A stretch of 50,241 nucleotides of DNA from NCBI GenBank assembly GCA_947473355.1, contig CANJCQ010000023.1, positions 1-50,241 of the forward strand. The letters are read 5' to 3'. The translations under genes were made by a program, and so were the position numbers. The stretch comes from Sphingomonadaceae bacterium (lineage in GTDB: Bacteria; Pseudomonadota; Alphaproteobacteria; Sphingomonadales; Sphingomonadaceae). Below, in pieces: positions 40,193 to 49,025 of this stretch (the stretch's first letter is position 1; each line of letters opens with the position of its first letter). The notes under the pieces were generated by a model. The model saw only the letters and a list, made by a program, of their open reading frames with translations, searched no databases and was not told the DNA's origin.

Positions 40193-40204
40193 ATAATGCA
40201 TTAT
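40193..40204. promoter_or_regulatory. Palindrome ATAATGCATTAT, likely GntR operator (site 2)
   Basis: An exact second copy of the 12-bp palindrome (15 identical bases with flanks, 40191-40205), starting 16 bases after the hydrolase stop and 62 bases upstream of the MaoC-type ATG. Two exact copies of this AT-rich sequence in GC-rich DNA, both in front of catabolic genes, are very unlikely by chance. Confidence 0.65.
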
Positions 40205-40265
40205 CCATCATCGGGCCAGTATTGGCCATTGGCGCAGACCCGCGCCCCCACAGGAGCACTAACCC

Positions 40266-41468
40266 ATGAGCACCGACGACCAGGACATCGGCCACGCCGC
40301 CGCTGAGGGCAAGATCACTCCCGAAGCGATCAAGGCCGCCGAGAACATGATCGGCATGCAGCTGCGCCCCGAAGGCCCCTACATGCAGGATGCGACCGAA
40401 GACACCATGCGCAACTGGTGCAACGGCATCGGCGATCTCAACCCGCTCTATCGTGATCTCGAGTATGGTCGCCTCTCGCGCTATGGCTCGATCGTGGCCC
40501 ACCCCAACTTCCCGATGGCCTTCGGCTGGATCGGCCGCACCCGCTGGGGCCTGCCGGGCGTCCACGGCTTCTATGCCGGCAACGACTGGGAGCTGTTCCG
40601 CCACGTCCGCCCTGGCGACCGGATCACCGCGATCGAGCGCGTGGTCGGCATCGACGTGAAAGAGTCGAAGTTCTCCGGCACCCTGGTGATGCAGTATGTC
40701 GAGGCCACATTCGCCAACCAGTTCGGCGATGTCGTCGCCAAGGCGCTGGGAACCTGCACCCGCCACGAGCGCAAGGCCGCACGCGAGGCTGGCAAGTATG
40801 ACGACATCAAGACGCACGAATATTCCGCCGAAGACTTCGCCCGGATCGACCAGGCAATTCTCGATGAGGAAAAGAACATGCGCGGCGGCAACGTGCGCTA
40901 TTGGGACGAAGTGCAGGAGGGCGAAGAGCTGCCCGAGATCGTGCGCGGTCCGCTCAGCCTTATGGACACCATGGGCTTCCTCGTCGGCTCAGGCCGAGGC
41001 CACACCCATGGCGTGATCTTCAAGAACGCGGTGAAGCACCCCGGCCACTTCTTCCGCAACCCGGAAGCGGGCGGCGGCATCGAATATACCGGCATCGGCC
41101 ACCACCGCGAATCGACTGCCAAGGAAGTCGGCGTGCCGGGCGTTTACGATTACGGCCCGCAGCGGAGTTCGTGGATGGCCAGCTTGGTCACCAACTGGAT
41201 GGGCGATGCCGGCTTCCTCAAGCGCATCCGCACCCAGATGCGCGGCTTCAACATCATGGGCGATTGCACCTGGGCACGCGGCAAGGTGACGCGCAAATAT
41301 ATCAAGGACGGCAACGCGCTGGTCAACATCGAGATCCGGGGCGAAAACCAGCGCGGCGAACTGACCACGCCGGGCCTCGCCACGGTGCTTCTGCCCAGTC
41401 TCAACCCGCAGCACAATGTGTTCTTTGATGGGCGCAATTGCGATCTCGAACTGCCGGTGGTGCGCTGA
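40266..41468 (+). CDS. MaoC/FAS1-like double hot-dog dehydratase
   Basis: A 400-residue protein of two hot-dog domains. The N-terminal half has the hydratase-like block NWCNGIGDLNPLYRDLEYGR and the structural RHVRPGDRITAIERVVGIDV. The C-terminal half contains YWDEVQEGEELPEIVRGPLS, GSGRGHTHGV and GDCTWARGKVTRKYIKDGNA. Such proteins hydrate enoyl-CoAs, often branched or steroid/terpenoid-like. The start ATG 40266 has CAGGAGC about 9 bases upstream. The second ATAATGCATTAT palindrome lies in its upstream region, so it is likely under GntR control. Confidence 0.85.
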   Translation: MSTDDQDIGHAAAEGKITPEAIKAAENMIGMQLRPEGPYMQDATEDTMRNWCNGIGDLNPLYRDLEYGRLSRYGSIVAHPNFPMAFGWIGRTRWGLPGVHGFYAGNDWELFRHVRPGDRITAIERVVGIDVKESKFSGTLVMQYVEATFANQFGDVVAKALGTCTRHERKAAREAGKYDDIKTHEYSAEDFARIDQAILDEEKNMRGGNVRYWDEVQEGEELPEIVRGPLSLMDTMGFLVGSGRGHTHGVIFKNAVKHPGHFFRNPEAGGGIEYTGIGHHRESTAKEVGVPGVYDYGPQRSSWMASLVTNWMGDAGFLKRIRTQMRGFNIMGDCTWARGKVTRKYIKDGNALVNIEIRGENQRGELTTPGLATVLLPSLNPQHNVFFDGRNCDLELPVVR

Positions 41469-41491
41469 GCGCAAAGCCGGGGATTGCCGCA

Positions 41492-42595
41492 ATGCCAGAT
41501 ACACCACTCGGCAGCCTGAAAGTGGCGGTCCACGCAAGAGGCGTGGCCGCCGCCTATGCCGGGCGGATGCTGGCCACGCTGGGGGCGACGGTCACTTTGG
41601 TCGAGCCCCCGGAAGGCTGCGCCTTGCGCCGCGAGCCGCCGTTCCTGCCGGGCAGCGAAGTGTCGGCGCTGTTCGCCTATCTCGCCGCCGGCATGGCGAG
41701 CGTGACCGGGAACCCTCGCGACCACCTTGCCGAAGCTGTAATCTTCATCGACGATACCCCGCTGGCCGAGCGCGAGGCCCTTGGCATCGACGAGGCAGCA
41801 ATTGCCGCAGCCTATCCCGGCCTGATCCATGTCTCGGTGCTGCCGTTCGGCGCATTCGGGCCAAAGTCGGGCTGGAAGGGCGAGGAAATCAACCTTCTTC
41901 ACGCCTCGGGCGAAGGCTATCTGCTGCCCAATGGCCTCACCACCGAGCTGTTTCCGGGCCGTCCACCGGTGAAGATCCACGGTCATTTCACCGAGATGCA
42001 GGGCGGCGTCGCCGCCGCGCTGGGGGCACTTTCGGCCTGGTGGGCGCGGCCCGAGCTTGGAGGGCAATATGTCGATGTGGCGAGCCAGGATGCAGGCCTC
42101 GCGGTTGGTGCCTTTGCCATACAGCGGCTTGGCGACGGTTCGGTCGAGCACCGGGTCGAACGTTCGTTCCGCTTTGGCGGAGTGATCGAATGCGCCGACG
42201 GCTTTGTCGAACTGCTCACGCTTGAGCAGCGCCAGTGGGACGGGCTGGTCGACCTGCTCGGAAATCCCGAATGGGCGAGCGATCCCGACCTTGCCGACAG
42301 CGTCGGCCGCAGCCGCCGTGGCCCCGAAATCAACCAGCATATCCGCGCCTGGGCGAAGGTGCGCCGCGTCGATGACGTGGTGCGCGAAGGCCAGCAACGC
42401 TCGGTGCCACTTGCGCGTTATTACACGCCCGCAGAAGTGCTGGCCGACCCGCATGAGGCCCATCGCGGCCTGTTCCAGACAGTCGAGGTTCCGGGCGCCG
42501 GCCCGCTCGACATGCTGGTCTCGCCGTTCCATTTCGATGGCGCGCCGCTGACGCTTGCGGGAGGGCCGCCAAGTCTTCAGGAGGAGGAGGCGTGA
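41492..42595 (+). CDS. Family III CoA-transferase-like subunit, apparently lacking catalytic Asp
   Basis: A 367-residue CaiB/BaiF-family protein. The opening LKVAVHARGVAAAYAGRMLA with TLGATVTLVEPPEG is a degenerate form of the CoA-binding start. In the region of the catalytic Asp it reads KIHGHFTEMQGGVAAALGAL; aligned with its neighbour (VMDHTVGMHSAVAVMAAL) the Asp is replaced by His. The ATG 41492 is chosen because the longer frame overlaps the MaoC-type gene. The gene overlaps the next one as GTGA. It probably forms a heteromer with that protein. Confidence 0.85.
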   Translation: MPDTPLGSLKVAVHARGVAAAYAGRMLATLGATVTLVEPPEGCALRREPPFLPGSEVSALFAYLAAGMASVTGNPRDHLAEAVIFIDDTPLAEREALGIDEAAIAAAYPGLIHVSVLPFGAFGPKSGWKGEEINLLHASGEGYLLPNGLTTELFPGRPPVKIHGHFTEMQGGVAAALGALSAWWARPELGGQYVDVASQDAGLAVGAFAIQRLGDGSVEHRVERSFRFGGVIECADGFVELLTLEQRQWDGLVDLLGNPEWASDPDLADSVGRSRRGPEINQHIRAWAKVRRVDDVVREGQQRSVPLARYYTPAEVLADPHEAHRGLFQTVEVPGAGPLDMLVSPFHFDGAPLTLAGGPPSLQEEEA

Positions 42596-43728
42596 AACCG
42601 CTCCACGGCATCCGCATCGCCGATTTCACCGTGCACAACGCGGGGCCGTTTGCCACGCACCTGCTCAGCCAGCTCGGCGCCGAAGTGATCAAGATCGAGA
42701 GCGCGATGCGCCCCGACGCCTTCCGCAAGCCCCACCCGGTCTATGGCCGCGAGGGCCCCGCGACCTTCGATCAGGTCGCCTCGACCAAGCTTTCGGTGCG
42801 CATCAACCTCAAAAAGGCCGAAGGCGTGGCGCTCGCCAAGCGGCTGGTCGCAGTGTCCGACATTGCCGCTGAGAGCTTCCGCGCCGGGGTGCTGGACCGT
42901 CTGGGGCTGGGCTATGCGGCGCTGCGCGATGTGAAGCGCGACATCGTGCTGCTTTCGGTTTCCTCCTGCGGGCAGGATGGGCCAGATTCGCACTTCGCCG
43001 GATACGCCCCGCTGTTCGGTGCCTGGGGGGCCTTGAGCGATCTCACCGGCTTTGCCGATGGCCCGCCGGTCGAAATGCGGCACGTGATGGATCACACGGT
43101 CGGCATGCATTCCGCCGTCGCGGTGATGGCGGCATTGGCGCAGCGGCGGATGACGGGCCTCGGCGCCCATGTCGATGTCGCCGCGCGCGAAGTCGCCTCG
43201 GCTCTGGCGGGTGAGGCGCTGCTGCTGGCCGCTGCCGGTGGCTCCCCGCGACGCATGGGCAATCTCGCCGAAGGGCTGAGCCCGCACGGGGTTTACCCCG
43301 CCAAGGGCGAGGACCGCTGGCTCTCCATTGCGGTGCGCGAAGACACCGAACGCGCGGCACTGGCCGCGCTGATCGGCGGCGAGCCAGACGAGCAAGCCAT
43401 TTCCGCCTGGTCGAGGGCCCGCGATGCCAACGAGGCCGCCGAGACACTGCAGGCCGCAGGCATTGCCGCCCACGCCAGCTGGACCACCCCCGAGATCGCC
43501 GCCGACCCGCACTTGCGCACCCGCCACACAATTGTCGAAGTGGCCGAGCCGGACGGCACCCACCGCGCCGCTGTCGGTGTGCCGATGCGGCTGTCAAAGG
43601 GTGCAGAGATCGGCATTGATCGCGGCACGCCAAGGCTCGGCGAGCATGAGGATTATGTCTATGGCGAGTTGCTGGGCATGACGAAGGGCGAGCGGAAGGC
43701 GCTGGAGGAATCTGAGGTGATTTACTGA
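42592..43728 (+). CDS. Family III (CaiB/BaiF) CoA-transferase
   Basis: A 378-residue CoA-transferase with RIADFTVHNAGPFATHLLSQ, LGAEVIKIESAMRPD and the catalytic Asp in MRHVMDHTVGMHSAVAVMAA. The start is GTG 42592, overlapping the stop of the preceding subunit, with GGAGGAGGAGG just upstream. The strong coupling and the lost Asp in the partner suggest a two-subunit enzyme such as those for benzylsuccinate or malate/succinyl-CoA. The donor and acceptor acids are unknown. Confidence 0.9.
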   Translation: MKPLHGIRIADFTVHNAGPFATHLLSQLGAEVIKIESAMRPDAFRKPHPVYGREGPATFDQVASTKLSVRINLKKAEGVALAKRLVAVSDIAAESFRAGVLDRLGLGYAALRDVKRDIVLLSVSSCGQDGPDSHFAGYAPLFGAWGALSDLTGFADGPPVEMRHVMDHTVGMHSAVAVMAALAQRRMTGLGAHVDVAAREVASALAGEALLLAAAGGSPRRMGNLAEGLSPHGVYPAKGEDRWLSIAVREDTERAALAALIGGEPDEQAISAWSRARDANEAAETLQAAGIAAHASWTTPEIAADPHLRTRHTIVEVAEPDGTHRAAVGVPMRLSKGAEIGIDRGTPRLGEHEDYVYGELLGMTKGERKALEESEVIY

Positions 43729-43736
43729 GAAAAAGG

Positions 43737-43758
43737 CCCCTCCCCTGAAGAGGAGGGG
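43737..43758. repeat. Short palindrome CCCCTCC..GGAGGGG
   Basis: A 7-bp stem with an 8-base loop between the CoA-transferase and dehydrogenase genes. It resembles half an element of the paired-palindrome family (CCCCTCCC type). It may be a degraded copy or weak transcription attenuator within the operon. Confidence 0.45.
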
Positions 43759-43774
43759 TTTGGAGAGGAAATCA

Positions 43775-44653
43775 ATGACCACTACCCCGACACTCGGATT
43801 CATCGGCCTCGGTGTGATGGGCAGCGGCATGTGTGCCAATCTCATCCGCAAGCAGGCCGCGCCGGTGCATGTGTTTGACATGAACCCCGAGGCCGTGGCT
43901 GCCATGGTCGCTATCGGCGGGCTGGCTGTGCCGACTGATCAGGCCGTCGCACAGAGTGCCGATGTTATCTTCCTGTCACTTCCGGGCGGGAAACAGGTGC
44001 ATGCCGTTTGCGGCGGCATAGCGGTGGCCGCCAAGTCCGGGGCCGTCGTGGTCGATTTGTCGACCACTGCCGTCGCCGATGCCCGCGCCGCCGCCAGCAT
44101 GCTGATGGCAGCCAACGAGATCTTCTTTGCCGACGCCCCCGTCGCCCGCACCCGCCAGGCTGCCATCGACGGCACGCTTTCGATCATGGTCGGGGCCAGC
44201 GACGACCTGTTCGCCCGCGTGGCCCCGCTGCTGGCCCACATGGGCAGCGACGTCACCCATTGCGGCGAGGTTGGCTGCGGGCAGGTGGTCAAGCTGATCA
44301 ACAATTGCCTGCTGTTCGAGAATGTCGCCGCGATTTCCGAGATGATGGTCGTCGCCGAGCGCGCCGGAGTGAGTGCAGACAAGCTGATTGAGGCCGTCGG
44401 GCTCGGCTCGGGCAATTCCTTTGCCCTGCAGAACCACGGCAAAAAAGCGATGGCCCCGCGAGAATTTCCGCTGAAGGCCTTCCCGTCCACCTACACCATC
44501 AAGGATCTCGGCTATGCCATCGAGCTGGCCGAGCAGGTCGGCATCGAACCCCGCGTCGCCCGCCTTGCCGCCTCGTTCTATCAGGAGGCCGTAGACGTAG
44601 GCATCGGCGAGGAATATTTCCCGGCAATCATCAAGCTGGTGGACAAGCCATGA
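43775..44653 (+). CDS. 3-hydroxyisobutyrate dehydrogenase-family oxidoreductase
   Basis: A 292-residue beta-hydroxyacid dehydrogenase. The cofactor motif is LGFIGLGVMGSGMCANLIRK, the substrate block DAPVARTRQAAIDGTLSIMV and the catalytic Lys in GCGQVVKLINNCLLFENVA (about Lys173). In the substrate block the common S-G-G is A-R-T, so the preferred acid differs from hydroxyisobutyrate or tartronate semialdehyde. The start ATG 43775 has GGAGAGGAA 4 bases upstream; the longer frame to 43760 lacks a signal. It overlaps the SMP-30 gene as ATGA. Confidence 0.88.
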   Translation: MTTTPTLGFIGLGVMGSGMCANLIRKQAAPVHVFDMNPEAVAAMVAIGGLAVPTDQAVAQSADVIFLSLPGGKQVHAVCGGIAVAAKSGAVVVDLSTTAVADARAAASMLMAANEIFFADAPVARTRQAAIDGTLSIMVGASDDLFARVAPLLAHMGSDVTHCGEVGCGQVVKLINNCLLFENVAAISEMMVVAERAGVSADKLIEAVGLGSGNSFALQNHGKKAMAPREFPLKAFPSTYTIKDLGYAIELAEQVGIEPRVARLAASFYQEAVDVGIGEEYFPAIIKLVDKP

Positions 44654-45597
44654 CCCAGAGCAAGCTGCAATTCCGCGTAGTCACCGAGGACCTCAAATTC
44701 CCCGAAGGCCCGATTGCCATGGCCGATGGCTCGGTGCTGGTGGTCGAGATCGAAGGCGCGCGGTTGATCCGGGTTTTGCCGGATGGCACCAAGCAGGTCG
44801 TGGCCGAACTCGGCGGCGGGCCCAACGGCGCGGCAATCGGCCCGGACGGCAAATGCTATGTCTGCAACAACGGCGGCTTCAACTGGATCCATCACGACGA
44901 CGGCTTCGCCCGCCCGCATGGCCGGGCCGATGGTTACGTCAAGGGCGGCCTCCAGCGTATCGATCTCGCAACCAGCGCGGTGGAATGGCTCTACACCCAC
45001 TGCGACGGAAACCCGCTCATGGGGCCCAACGATATCGTGTTCGATGCTGACGGCGGCATGTGGTTCACCGATCACGGCAAAAGCTATGACCGGCTGATGG
45101 ACCGGGGCGCGGTGTTTTATGCGCGCACCGATGGCTCGGAGATCAAGGAAGCGGTCTTCCCGATGATCACCCCCAACGGCGTCGGCCTCTCGCCCGATGG
45201 CAAGACGCTCTATGCCACCGAGACCGAAACCGGACGGCTATGGGCTTGGCCGATCATCGGACCCGGCGAAGTGGCCAAGGAGGCCTGGCCCTCGCCCGCA
45301 GGCGGCCGGTTCATCGGCGGGCCGACCGGCTATCAACGCTTCGATTCGCTGGCTGTGGAAGAGGGCGGCAACGTGTGCGTCGCCAGCCTGGTCGCGGGCG
45401 GGATCAGCGTGTTTGCGCCGGGCGGCGGCCTCGTGGAATTCCACGCAGCGCCCGAGCCCTATTGCACCAACATTGCCTTCGGCGGGCCGGGGATGCAGAC
45501 GGCTTTCATCACGCTGTCTGGCTATGGTCAGCTGATTGCGGTGGATTGGCCGAGGCCGGGGCTGGTGCTGAATGATCCGCTGACGGCGCGGGGGTAA
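44650..45597 (+). CDS. SMP-30/gluconolactonase family protein
   Basis: A 315-residue six-bladed beta-propeller lactonase. Metal ligands of the family can be placed: Glu in LKFPEGPIAMADGSVLVVE (about 19), Asn in LMGPNDIVFDADGG and Asp in GVGLSPDGKTLYATETE. It opens lactones such as sugar or ring-derived lactones. It is coupled to the dehydrogenase upstream by ATGA and is the last gene of the plus-strand catabolic block. No signal peptide is seen, so it is cytosolic. Confidence 0.88.
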   Translation: MTQSKLQFRVVTEDLKFPEGPIAMADGSVLVVEIEGARLIRVLPDGTKQVVAELGGGPNGAAIGPDGKCYVCNNGGFNWIHHDDGFARPHGRADGYVKGGLQRIDLATSAVEWLYTHCDGNPLMGPNDIVFDADGGMWFTDHGKSYDRLMDRGAVFYARTDGSEIKEAVFPMITPNGVGLSPDGKTLYATETETGRLWAWPIIGPGEVAKEAWPSPAGGRFIGGPTGYQRFDSLAVEEGGNVCVASLVAGGISVFAPGGGLVEFHAAPEPYCTNIAFGGPGMQTAFITLSGYGQLIAVDWPRPGLVLNDPLTARG

Positions 45598-45600
45598 GTT

Positions 45601-45782
45601 CCTTCCCCCTTGATGGGGGAAGGATATGGAGGCTTGGCGACTTGTCGCCTAGCCGGAGTTGGATTGGGGTGCTCTCTCGGCCAAGAGCAGCGCTGCCGGC
45701 CAGATCACCCCAATCCAACTGCGCCTAACTTCGCTTCGCTCCGTAAGGCTTCGTATCCTTCCCCCATCAAGGGGGAAGAAGG
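45601..45782. repeat. Paired-palindrome intergenic element, copy d
   Basis: The left arm CCTTCCCCCTTGATGGGGGA and right arm TCCCCCATCAAGGGGGAAG are inverse complements, extended by AGGATA and TATCCT. The inner pair GTTGGATTGGGGTG and CACCCCAATCCAAC is perfect over 14 bases. It separates the convergent SMP-30 and engB genes. It is the best preserved copy and almost the same subtype as copy e at 49872. Confidence 0.85.
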
Positions 45783-45788
45783 CCACCC

Positions 45789-46439
45789 TCAAATCGCGGC
45801 ATCCCCCAACACAGCCGCCCGCAATTCCGGGATCCCCATGCCCTTCTCGGCAGAGGTCACCAGCACTTCGGGGTAAGCCGCCGGATGTTTGCGCGCTTCG
45901 GCAATGGTCGCGGCGTAAACCGCTTCCAGCTCGCTCGCCTTGATCTTGTCGGCCTTGGTGAGGACAATGCGATAGCCGACCGCCGCCTCGTCGAGCATCT
46001 TCATCATTTCGCCATCGACCGGCTTGACCCCGTGGCGGCTGTCCACCAGCAGCAGGGTGCGTTTGAGCACATCGCGGCCACGCAGAAAATCGCGCACCAG
46101 CCGCCGCCAGTTTTCGACCACCTTGAGCGGGGCCTTGGCAAAGCCATAGCCAGGCATGTCGACCAGCCGCAGCACGGGCGGTTCGCCCACTTCGAAGAAG
46201 TTGAGCTCCTGCGTGCGGCCGGGCGTCACTGACGTTCGGGCAATCGACTTCCTGCCTGTCAGGGCATTGAGCAGCGAGCTTTTGCCGACATTAGATCGCC
46301 CGGCAAAGGCGACTTCGGGTAGATCAGGATCGGGAATGAACTGCAACGAAGGCGCGCTCTTGAGGAATTCGACTGGCCCCGCAAACAGGCGGCGCGCCGC
46401 TTCGGTCAGTTCACCCGCGTCTTGATCCTGGTCGCTCAC
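45789..46439 (-). CDS. engB: Ribosome biogenesis GTPase EngB (YihA/YsxC)
   Basis: A 216-residue Era-like GTPase needed for large ribosomal subunit assembly. Motifs are G1 FAGRSNVGKSSLLNALTG, the T-loop RTSVTPGRTQ, G3 DMPGYGFAKA and G4 LTKADK. The start is GTG 46439, overlapping the yidC stop as GTGA. The longer frame to 46616 lies in yidC. It is the last gene of the rpmH-rnpA-yidD-yidC-engB block, the usual alphaproteobacterial order. Confidence 0.94.
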   Translation of the reverse strand: MSDQDQDAGELTEAARRLFAGPVEFLKSAPSLQFIPDPDLPEVAFAGRSNVGKSSLLNALTGRKSIARTSVTPGRTQELNFFEVGEPPVLRLVDMPGYGFAKAPLKVVENWRRLVRDFLRGRDVLKRTLLLVDSRHGVKPVDGEMMKMLDEAAVGYRIVLTKADKIKASELEAVYAATIAEARKHPAAYPEVLVTSAEKGMGIPELRAAVLGDAAI

Positions 46440-48199
46440 GCCTTGTCCCGCGCCGCTGCCCGCTTGGCATCCTCCGCCTCCTTGTCGCTCTGCGCCCGCA
46501 TCTGCGGATGCTTGGAATAGAGGTATTTCTGCTGGGCAATGGTCAGCAGGTTCGAGGTGATCCAGTAGATCAACAGGCCCGAGGCGAACGAGGCCATCAC
46601 GAACATCATCATCCACGGCATGATCGCGAACATCTGCGCCTGCACCGGATCTGGCGGCGCCGGATTGAGCTTGAACTGCAGGAACATGGTCACGCCCAGC
46701 ACAACCGCCAGAATACCGATGCCCAGGAAGCTGGGCGGATCAAACGGCAGCAGCCCGAACAGGTTGAGAATGTGCATTGGATCAGGCGCAGAAAGGTCCT
46801 TGATCCACAGCGCGAAGGGCTGGTGACGCATTTCCACCGACAGGGTCAGCACCTTGTAGAGCGCAAAGAAGATCGGGATCTGCAGGAAGATCGGCAGGCA
46901 GCCGGCCAGCGGATTGACCTTCTCCGCCTTGTAAAGCTCCATGATCGCCTTTTGCTGGGCTTCCTTGTCGTCCTTGTGACGCTCCTGGATCGCTTTAACT
47001 TTGGGCTGGATCACCCGCATTGATGCCATCGAGGAAAACTGACGCTGAGCGACCGGGAACATCACCCCGCGCACGATCAGCGTCAGCAGGATGATCGCAA
47101 CGCCGAAATTGCCGGCCAGTTCAAACAGCTTGTTCAGCAGCAGGAAAATCGGCTTTTCGAAGAAGCGGAACCAGCCCCAATCGATGGCGAGGCCGAAATT
47201 GGGAATGCCCGCCGCTTCGTAGCGATCAAGCACGTCGCTTTCCTTGGCGCCGGCGAAGAGCAGGGTGGTGCGGGTCAGCGTCTGGCCTGGCGCAACGGCT
47301 GCCTGCTCATAAAATACGTCGGCCAGAAAGGTGCCACGGCCCAGTGCGCGGAAATCACTGGTTGCAGGCCCCTTTTCGGGGATCAGCATCGACATCCAGT
47401 AGATGTCGGTGAAGCCCAGCCAGTCGGCCTTGGCGGCATTGTCGACCACGGTTGCTTCGGTCACGTCCTCATAGTTCGGCCCGAACTGCACGGCCTCGGA
47501 AAAGCTGCCCATCGGCCCCGAATGGATATTCCACGAATCGATACTGGCGGTCCGGTCGGTACGGTTGAGCTGGGCAATCGGCTTCAAGGTTACCGGCGCA
47601 GCGCCGCCATTGGTGACGCTCTGCTTGATGGTCAGCATGTAGTCCGCGTCGACCGCATAGGTCAGCGCGAAGGTGAGGGCACTGCTGTTGGTCCAGGTCA
47701 GCGTCACCGGGCTTTGCTGGGTGAGGCGGGCACCGGCAGGCGCGGTCCACTGGGTTTGGGCATTGGGCACATCGACACCGGCCCCGCTCCAGCCGAACTG
47801 CGCGAATTGCTGGGCCGGGGTTCCGGCAGGCGAGAAGACCCGGGCCGGGCCGCTGTCCTTCTTCACCGTCGCGGTGTGGCGGTTGGCGGTGAGATCGTCG
47901 ATCACTGCACCAATGGGATTGATCGAGCCCGACAGGCCCGGCGCGGCAATCGGCACGCGGCCAGGAGCGGCGAGTGCGACCTTGAGGTCCTTGGCCTCCA
48001 GCGCGATGTCGGCCTCGCTGGTCAGTCCGCCTTCGCGGGTCGGCTTGGACGGGGCTGCATCAGTGGCACTGGGGCTCGCCGCAGCGACAGGCCGGGGCTT
48101 GTTCGCCTGCGGATAGAAGTACTTCATCGCCGCATCCCAGCCAAACAGGATCAGCGCGGTGAGCACGACCGCCATGATGATATTACGCTGATTGTTCAA
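46436..48199 (-). CDS. yidC: Membrane protein insertase YidC
   Basis: A 587-residue YidC/Oxa1 insertase. The N-terminal helix follows NNQRNIIMAVVLTALILFGW; a large periplasmic beta-domain spans about residues 60-340; then five helices including the conserved cytoplasmic loop with QPKVKAIQERHKDDKEAQQK and NPLAGCLPIFLQIPIFFALY. The likely start is TTG 48199, giving the usual N-terminus with GGAACGA upstream. The next ATG (48268) would overlap yidD and add an unrelated stretch; a later ATG would cut the first helix. Confidence 0.93.
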   Translation of the reverse strand: MNNQRNIIMAVVLTALILFGWDAAMKYFYPQANKPRPVAAASPSATDAAPSKPTREGGLTSEADIALEAKDLKVALAAPGRVPIAAPGLSGSINPIGAVIDDLTANRHTATVKKDSGPARVFSPAGTPAQQFAQFGWSGAGVDVPNAQTQWTAPAGARLTQQSPVTLTWTNSSALTFALTYAVDADYMLTIKQSVTNGGAAPVTLKPIAQLNRTDRTASIDSWNIHSGPMGSFSEAVQFGPNYEDVTEATVVDNAAKADWLGFTDIYWMSMLIPEKGPATSDFRALGRGTFLADVFYEQAAVAPGQTLTRTTLLFAGAKESDVLDRYEAAGIPNFGLAIDWGWFRFFEKPIFLLLNKLFELAGNFGVAIILLTLIVRGVMFPVAQRQFSSMASMRVIQPKVKAIQERHKDDKEAQQKAIMELYKAEKVNPLAGCLPIFLQIPIFFALYKVLTLSVEMRHQPFALWIKDLSAPDPMHILNLFGLLPFDPPSFLGIGILAVVLGVTMFLQFKLNPAPPDPVQAQMFAIMPWMMMFVMASFASGLLIYWITSNLLTIAQQKYLYSKHPQMRAQSDKEAEDAKRAAARDKA

Positions 48200-48234
48200 T
48201 TGGTCGTTCCTGGTCGCCGAATGTCTTGAAGGAG

Positions 48235-48444
48235 TCAGGGCACCGGATCGTGCCCGTGCCCGCCCCATGGGTGGCAGCGCAATAGCCGCTTCAATGCCAG
48301 CCAGCCACCCTTAATCGCACCATACTTGCGGAGCGCCTGAATGGCATATTCCGAGCAGCTGGGCGCATAGCGGCACGTCGGCGGCAGGATGCGGCTGGGG
48401 CCCAACTGCCAGGCGCGGGCGATGAGGATGAGGAGTTGTTTCAA
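48235..48444 (-). CDS. yidD: Membrane protein insertion efficiency factor YidD
   Basis: A 69-residue YidD-family protein with [20 protein letters not shown], the three conserved cysteines and [20 protein letters not shown], then [13 protein letters not shown]. It helps membrane protein insertion together with YidC. It overlaps the rnpA stop as ATGA and ends 36 bases before yidC. Confidence 0.94.
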   Translation of the reverse strand: MKQLLILIARAWQLGPSRILPPTCRYAPSCSEYAIQALRKYGAIKGGWLALKRLLRCHPWGGHGHDPVP

Positions 48445-48806
48445 CGCTTTGGCGCCCTTAGCCTGCGCGGCGGATCGCCCTTGCCCGCCCGTGCCCGCTC
48501 CAGCGCAATCAGCAGTTCAGAGCGAAGCGCGGCGAAGTCTCGCTCCACCCCGCCCTCGCGCCCGATCAGCACATGGTCGGTATCGGCCATGCCATGCTCG
48601 GGCAGCAGTTCGCGGATCAACGCGCGGAATCGCCGCTTCATGCGGTTGCGCACCACGGCGTTGCCGATCTTCTTGGTAACAGTAATTCCGAAGCGCAGTC
48701 CTGCGCCCGAATTGGGCCGGGCAAGCAGCACGAAACCGGGACGCGCGATGCGCAGGCCCCGGTTGGCAGCGAGGAAATCAGCGCGCCGTGTGAGAACGGC
48801 AGGCAT
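48441..48806 (-). CDS. rnpA: Ribonuclease P protein component
   Basis: A 121-residue RNase P protein that helps the RNA subunit mature tRNA 5' ends. The RNR motif is seen in [23 protein letters not shown], and [20 protein letters not shown] is the usual start. The gene follows rpmH by 11 bases and is coupled to yidD. Confidence 0.93.
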   Translation of the reverse strand: MPAVLTRRADFLAANRGLRIARPGFVLLARPNSGAGLRFGITVTKKIGNAVVRNRMKRRFRALIRELLPEHGMADTDHVLIGREGGVERDFAALRSELLIALERARAGKGDPPRRLRAPKR

Positions 48807-48817
48807 GAGATTGGGGA

Positions 48818-48952
48818 TCAGGCCGAGAGCTTCTTGCGGCCACGGGCGCGGCGGGCGCGCAGCACATTGCGGCCACCGACCGTCGACGAGCGCAGGCGAA
48901 AGCCATGGCGGCGGGCGCGGACGAGATTGCTTGGCTGAAATGTGCGCTTCAT
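48818..48952 (-). CDS. rpmH: Large ribosomal subunit protein bL34
   Basis: A 44-residue protein, [19 protein letters not shown] then [19 protein letters not shown], the complete bL34 sequence. The ATG at 48952 is the only sensible start; the frame continues to 49063 but without the family N-terminus. It leads the rpmH-engB operon, so its promoter must be between 48953 and 49025, right after the stop of the secreted protein gene. Confidence 0.95.
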   Translation of the reverse strand: MKRTFQPSNLVRARRHGFRLRSSTVGGRNVLRARRARGRKKLSA

Positions 48953-49025
48953 GGACTGTCTCGAAATGCTGGAACTGGTTACATCGGCGGCCAATAAAGG
49001 ACGACCGCGCTCAAGGGCTGGCCCG

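Noticed and set aside
48200..48268. YidC starting at ATG 48268
   Set aside because: It would overlap the yidD coding end and add about 23 residues unlike any YidC; TTG 48199 gives the normal N-terminus.
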